Shown piece by piece: positions 60,028-64,000 of a stretch of DNA of 64,000 nt. Origin of the DNA: Corticium candelabrum (Eukaryota > Porifera > Homoscleromorpha > Homosclerophorida > Plakinidae); contig NC_085089.1 of assembly GCF_963422355.1 (NCBI RefSeq), positions 5,628,279 through 5,692,278 of the forward strand, written 5' to 3'. The position numbers were made by a program, and so were the translations under genes. The notes below the pieces were generated by a model, which did no database searches, was not told where the DNA came from, and was given only the letters and a program-made list of their open reading frames with translations. The stretch's first letter is position 1. Every line of letters begins with the position of its first letter.

Positions 60028-61139
60028 ATGATGGAAAAACTGTTGGTGTTTGCTGCGTTACTGCTGCTAGTATTCTACTATGCAGCTGGTGCTGCTGCTG
60101 CTGAGGCCATCGAGTCTACTATTTCTGAGGTGTGTGACTGTGTCTGTGCAAGATTTCTAGGAAGGATTCTAAAATATTTCAGAGTGTATATATTTGTTGT
60201 GAAGTATCAATAATTGTTATCATGTTTTTGCAGAAATCTGGTAGCGTACGAGATACAGAGTTACAGCTTAGCAGGAATCGTCTGAGAAGGGACCCATACG
60301 AGTACCTGCAAAAGGTAACGTATACGTCGTTGATTTCTGTGTGTGCCCAAACGCGCGCGTGTGTGATTCATTTGTTTATTCAGTTGCTACTTCTCTGGAA
60401 CCTCCAAATTACAAGCGCACCTATTGGCTCTCTCCAAAAGCCTGCACAGTCATGCCAGCATCTTTTGAATGTGGACAAGTATGCACCCAGTGGTGAATAC
60501 TGGATTCGACCTAAAGGGTCGAACAAAATGCAAGTCTATTGTGAGATGGATGTAGGTGGAGGCGGATTCACGTTTGTCTCAACCCGGGCAGTGACTGCCA
60601 GTGCAACATCATCAAGCATAAGTCAGCTGATGACCAAAAGGTCGTCTGTACTCTTTCGTTTTGTGACTGATAAGTTTGAGCAGTACTACTCAATCGTCGA
60701 GCAACTGGACAAGTTCAGATACAAGCCCTTGTTTGTTGCACAAAACAGTGATGTTGGCTATACACAACCACTCAACAAACGTACAATGGGCGCTACAGGT
60801 TACCTATTTGTTGGCATACTCGACGCTGCTACAGCTAGAGTGAAAGGTGCAGTGCAGGGATACAAATCCAACGGAGTTCCAATCGACTTTACCAACTGTG
60901 ATGCCAACCCGAATTCATACATTGCCTTGTTTCCAAATCATAATGAGTTGTCTCCCCGTTCTTATCATGTACCTGGCATTTTTAATAGGTGGCGTAATAC
61001 CTTTAAACCAATACCAGCAGGTCTCGAGATGCCTCGAAAGTATTTCTTCTTTACAGAGATGCACTTTGGAGGTTGTGGTGTCTACTCCTCCAGTGATAAT
61101 TGGGGTTTCCTGACAGCATCTGCCGTTGGGGTTCGTTGA
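60028..61139 (+). CDS. Secreted fibrinogen-C-like protein
   Basis: Three exons in phase 0: 60028-60129, 60234-60314, 60384-61139; 312 residues. The N-terminus (MMEKLLVFAALLLLVFYYAA) is a clear signal peptide ending at an alanine-rich site. The second exon encodes SRNRLRRDPYEY, where RLRR is a furin-type site, so the protein may be processed. The third opens with SCQHLLNVDKYAPSGEYWIR and QVYCEMDVGGGGFTFVS, the start of a fibrinogen C-terminal-like domain (Cys, SGxYWI, VYCxMD). The remainder lacks the usual FReD calcium-site and WW motifs, so it belongs to the broader fibrinogen-like/collagen C-propeptide-like group of secreted proteins common in sponges and cnidarians. The exact role is unknown. 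Start: the second ATG at 60031 is equally possible. Confidence 0.82.
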
Positions 61140-61394
61140 TGCAGCAACATGCAGCAACATGCAGCAATGACTCGATGAATGGACAACAGAAGTATTACGC
61201 GTTATAGATATTAGACACCCTAGTGTGTGTCTACAGGTGCATGGGTTGAGAGCTGTAAGCGTTGGACATGCTGTTAGTCGAGACGTAGATTCTAGAATAC
61301 AAGTTGTGTAACCGTTCGGAGCACAGTATTCTGGTGTGTGTTGCGGCCATCGATCCTTTCAGTCTAGCAGGACCCAACCGAGAAAGACGTGCCG

Positions 61395-61968
61395 TAGACT
61401 CGACCCAGTCTCTCTCCGCCGTCGTCAATCCTCGAGACTGGTTTCAGACCGCCCACGACGTCGCTAAATGCACTAAGTGCGATCTGTATCAGCGTGCACA
61501 ACGACGCGGAGTTTATTTATCAGACGTATCAATAAATAAACGGCTCTGCAAGATGTAAACCAAGCAGTCAACGACCCCGTATGCGTTGTACAAAGACAAG
61601 CATGCATTACACTTCAACACATGAACTGCGTCTCAGCTGTTTCCTAGCTAGACCATTTCCATCGGATTCCTAGGCTCTTCAGACTCGGAACCAAACTCAG
61701 CGCAAACGACGCCTAGGACGCCCAGACCGTCTGACAAAGACAAAACTCCCGCTCAAAGCCGCACTAACTCATAGATCAATGCGAATCTAGGCGCAGAAAG
61801 CGACAGGAACGCTCACCTGGCGATTAGTGAAGTGTTTGTGCGCCACGCCTTTGCAACAGCAAGGCACGCACTAATGGCAGCATGTAGTGACGTCAGTGGG
61901 CGGTCTGAAACCAGGCAAGGATTGACTATCCGGGGAATGACGACGGCGAAGAGAGACTGGGTCGAGTA
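61395..61968. mobile_element. MULE-like inverted-repeat element, 574 bp, 9-bp duplication
   Basis: Ends TAGACTCGACCCAGTCTCT and, reversed, TACTCGACCCAGTCTCT (two bases lost), each continuing through CGCCGTCGTCA and CTGGTTTCAGACCGCCCAC. The flanks are GACGTGCCG (61386-61394) and GACGTGCTG (61969-61977), a 9-bp duplication with one mismatch. Its ends match the small palindrome at 62093-62207. It begins about 255 bp past the fibrinogen-like gene and contains an AATAAA (about 61531) that could serve that gene. Confidence 0.8.
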
Positions 61969-62092
61969 GACGTGCTGTGTGTTCATGCACGTACATAGCG
62001 GACATGGTAATGTAAATGAGCTAGAAACAGAGTTTTCTGTCACCTAGCTGACTAGACATGAATGTACAGTGCGATTCTTACATGTTGCAGCA

Positions 62093-62207
62093 TAGACTCG
62101 AGCCAGTCTCTTCCCGCCTTCGTCATTCCCCGGATAGTCTCCACGGCGAGGATTGACTATCCGGGGAATGACGAAGGCGGGGAGCTGGAGAGACTGGCTC
62201 GAGTCTA
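62093..62207. mobile_element. Palindromic MULE-like MITE, 115 bp, perfect 9-bp duplication
   Basis: Almost the whole element is one hairpin. Both ends read TAGACTCGAGCCAGTCTCT, followed on each arm by CGCCTTCGTCATTCCCCGG and ATAGTC around a loop of about 15 bp. It is flanked by perfect 9-bp copies of GTTGCAGCA (62084-62092 and 62208-62216). A 9-bp duplication points to the Mutator-like superfamily, though TIR sequence alone does not prove it. Confidence 0.88.
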
Positions 62208-62589
62208 GTTGCAGCAGCCTAGCTTAATTAACCGCGCAGACGCTGTACAGAGAAGAAAGGAGTGCATGCGGACAGCAGCAAGACTTCCTTCATCTTGCGG
62301 ATAGCGAATCACTGACGTAGGGATTTTAATTGAGTGGTTGTGCATGTTGTTTTGAGTAATAAATCAGTACGAGTCTAGACACTGGGATACCGTTCGACTC
62401 CAAACACAACACAGTAGTTTATATATAACCTATTTTATATACTATAGATAACCTCCAAACACAACACACATATTTAGATAACCTATTTTGTATACTGTAT
62501 GCAACCTATCTATATGTTATCCGACAATGTCAACGCAAACAGGCATTAGGGTGTCCGAGGATTACATCACGTGACTTATCCTGCATGCC

Positions 62590-62937
62590 ATGATCAACGG
62601 TTTTAGTAAGTCGAAAGAATAGACGTTCCCCAATACTTAAAATTAGTATTCTCCTCGTTGCAGAGCATCAAAATGACCGGCACGGAGCGTCTGCATCTGC
62701 AGCTGCAACAAGTCTGGGTTCTACTGCAGACAATGCGAGCATCAACTCGATTGAGCCCGACTTCGAGGACGACGAGCCTTTGGTAAAGCAGCCTCTAAAA
62801 ACAGGAAGGACGTGCACTTTTCGCTGCTCAATGATCTCTCTTCTCGTCGTCATTTTTCTTGGAATTGGTGTGTCTGTCGTATTTTATACTGTTCTCGACT
62901 TGGCACAGGAAGAAGGGCCTTGCGACCACTCTTGCCG
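62590..62937 (+). CDS. N-terminal exons of a type II membrane protein, possibly PLD3/4-like (partial)
   Basis: Exon 1 is 62590-62605 (ATG plus five codons, GTAAGT donor) and exon 2 is 62664-62937, joined in phase 1 across a 58-bp intron. Together they give 96 codons, and then a GTAAGT donor in phase 2 leads out of the window. The protein has an acidic cytoplasmic start (SIEPDFEDDEPLVKQPL), one membrane segment (MISLLVVIFLGIGVSVVFYT), and a lumenal side beginning EEGPCDHSC. A single N-terminal membrane anchor followed by a PCxxxC motif resembles phospholipase D3/D4 5' exonucleases, where that motif precedes the first catalytic domain. Since the catalytic exons are not in the window, this identity is a suggestion only; the exon structure itself is better supported. 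Confidence 0.6.
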
Positions 62938-63002
62938 GTAAGTCGGCATTCGTATATAATGTGTTGGTTGGTTGGTTGGCTGGCTGGCTTGTCTGTTTGT
63001 CT

Positions 63003-63003
<1 letters not shown>

Positions 63004-63082
<79 letters not shown>
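63004..63082. repeat. (GT)n microsatellite
   Basis: GT tract in the intron after the exon ending at 62937. Confidence 0.97.
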
Positions 63083-63084
<2 letters not shown>

Positions 63085-63272
63085 GTGGTGTTCGTGTAAC
63101 ACAAGTTATCTATATTTTACTACTATAACATATACGCTCTCTAGTCTAACTCAATATTTACGGGAATGACACAACCGGAATTCAGTCAAAACAACACAAC
63201 CCCCGGATGCAGGAAACCATACACAACAACTTTCCCCCTTTCCAAAACTGTCAATAATATCTAGGTAGCATA

Positions 63273-64000
63273 TTAATAAACAAAATCCCGATGGTAAGCC
63301 GGGCGATGGTGCAGTCTCGTTGATCTTCTGGGAGCCTGTTGTAACACTTGCAAACGATCTTGTTCATTTCTCTGTTCTTGTACCTTTTCCAAACGACCTT
63401 GTTCATTTCTCTCTCCTTCCCCTGCTATACCAAATGATTGATCTCCCTCCCCTAGAAGTGGTCCTAGCGGCATATGCTCTAAATCTGCTAGCTTGGAGGA
63501 TAGAGAAGGTGGGGCTTTAGTTCGTACGAGATTATTTGCATGCCATTTTGACCTGTCACTCAACAAGTAGGAGTCACTCAAAATCTTCTTCCGAATTTGT
63601 ATTGGTGCTGAAAGTTGTGATCGTAACTTGTGACCAGCTTGAGGTCGCTTGATCCTCACCCAATCTCCCGTTTCAAATGACAACATTCTAGCTGACCTTT
63701 TCTTATCTACGTACGATTTTACATTTTCTTGCTTACGTTGAATGTTTGCCCGCAGACCTTCGTTCTCGTTTGTATCCTGCACCTTGCTACTCTTGGGAAC
63801 AGTTTGCAGTCATAGAGTATCCAATGGTCCTCAAAGTTTTCTTCCAAGCATTAATTCAGCAGGTGACCTTCTAGTCAAAGCATGGGGTGTCATTCCATAA
63901 TTTACCAAGATCGATCGTACCGCGTTGATAATGGATGTCATTTGCAAGGTGAGTCTTTAAACCCTGTTTTAATACCTGATTAAATCTCTTAATACCTCCA
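63273..64000 (-). pseudogene. Ty3/gypsy-type retrotransposon, 3' end of pol (broken)
   Basis: The minus strand encodes the last part of an integrase and its C-terminal extension: a KRFNQVLKQGL block near 63970, a TPHALTRRSPAELMLG block near 63875 in another frame, and then an open frame 63782-63273 with GDWVRIKRPQAGHK and a basic, Arg/Pro-rich tail (RRSTRLHHRPAY). A frameshift and a stop separate the blocks, so the copy is dead. Below the stop a polypurine tract (63230-63243, minus-strand GGAAAGGGGGAAAG) is followed by TTGTTGTGTATGG, where a 3' LTR should begin. The element continues beyond the window edge. Confidence 0.75.

Overview
This is a window of animal (metazoan) nuclear DNA. It has split genes with GT–AG introns, many of them only about 48–65 bp long, and large housekeeping genes typical of animals. 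It is also very rich in (AC)n, (TA)n and (CAGA)n microsatellites and in small transposon relics. The tiny introns and the diverged but recognisable orthologues suggest a sponge or another early-branching invertebrate; that is inference, because no ribosomal or mitochondrial marker is present.

Layout. (1) Positions 377–17992, minus strand: a complete VPS13B (COH1) orthologue, modelled as 20 exons whose splice phases all agree, about 3,598 residues. (2) 17993–18476: a 484-bp bidirectional promoter. (3) 18477–24608, plus strand: a complete mixed-lineage kinase (MLK, MAP3K9/10/11/21 type) in nine exons, 988 residues (SH3, kinase, leucine zipper, CRIB, long tail); a degenerate LINE lies in its third intron. 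(4) 26830–51901, minus strand: a Pecanex (PCNX) orthologue, convergent with the MLK gene. At least 27 exons are placed and its introns are full of MITEs, SINEs and microsatellites. (5) About 53110–55340: a 5'-truncated retrotransposon with reverse transcriptase and a restriction-like endonuclease, sitting inside a (CTGT)n microsatellite. (6) 60028–61139, plus strand: a small secreted protein with a fibrinogen-C-like start, in three exons. (7) 61395–62207: two related inverted-repeat elements with 9-bp target duplications. (8) 62590 to beyond the window, plus strand: the first two exons of a type II membrane protein that may be a phospholipase D3/4-like gene; its next intron holds a (GT)n tract and, on the minus strand, the 3' end of a Ty3/gypsy-type element.

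The host genes have no operon-like relationship. VPS13B (bridge-like lipid transfer at the Golgi/endosome) and MLK (JNK-pathway MAP3K) share a head-to-head promoter. The most unusual material is in the mobile DNA: a retrotransposon family that seems to target (CTGT)n microsatellites and has a hairpin near its 3' end, three pogo-type TA-flanked miniatures, two Harbinger-like miniatures with TWA duplications, hAT-like relics, a tRNA-derived SINE in two copies, several foldback elements, and a MULE-like palindromic family. All assignments come from reading the sequence and from knowledge of the families; no searches were run.
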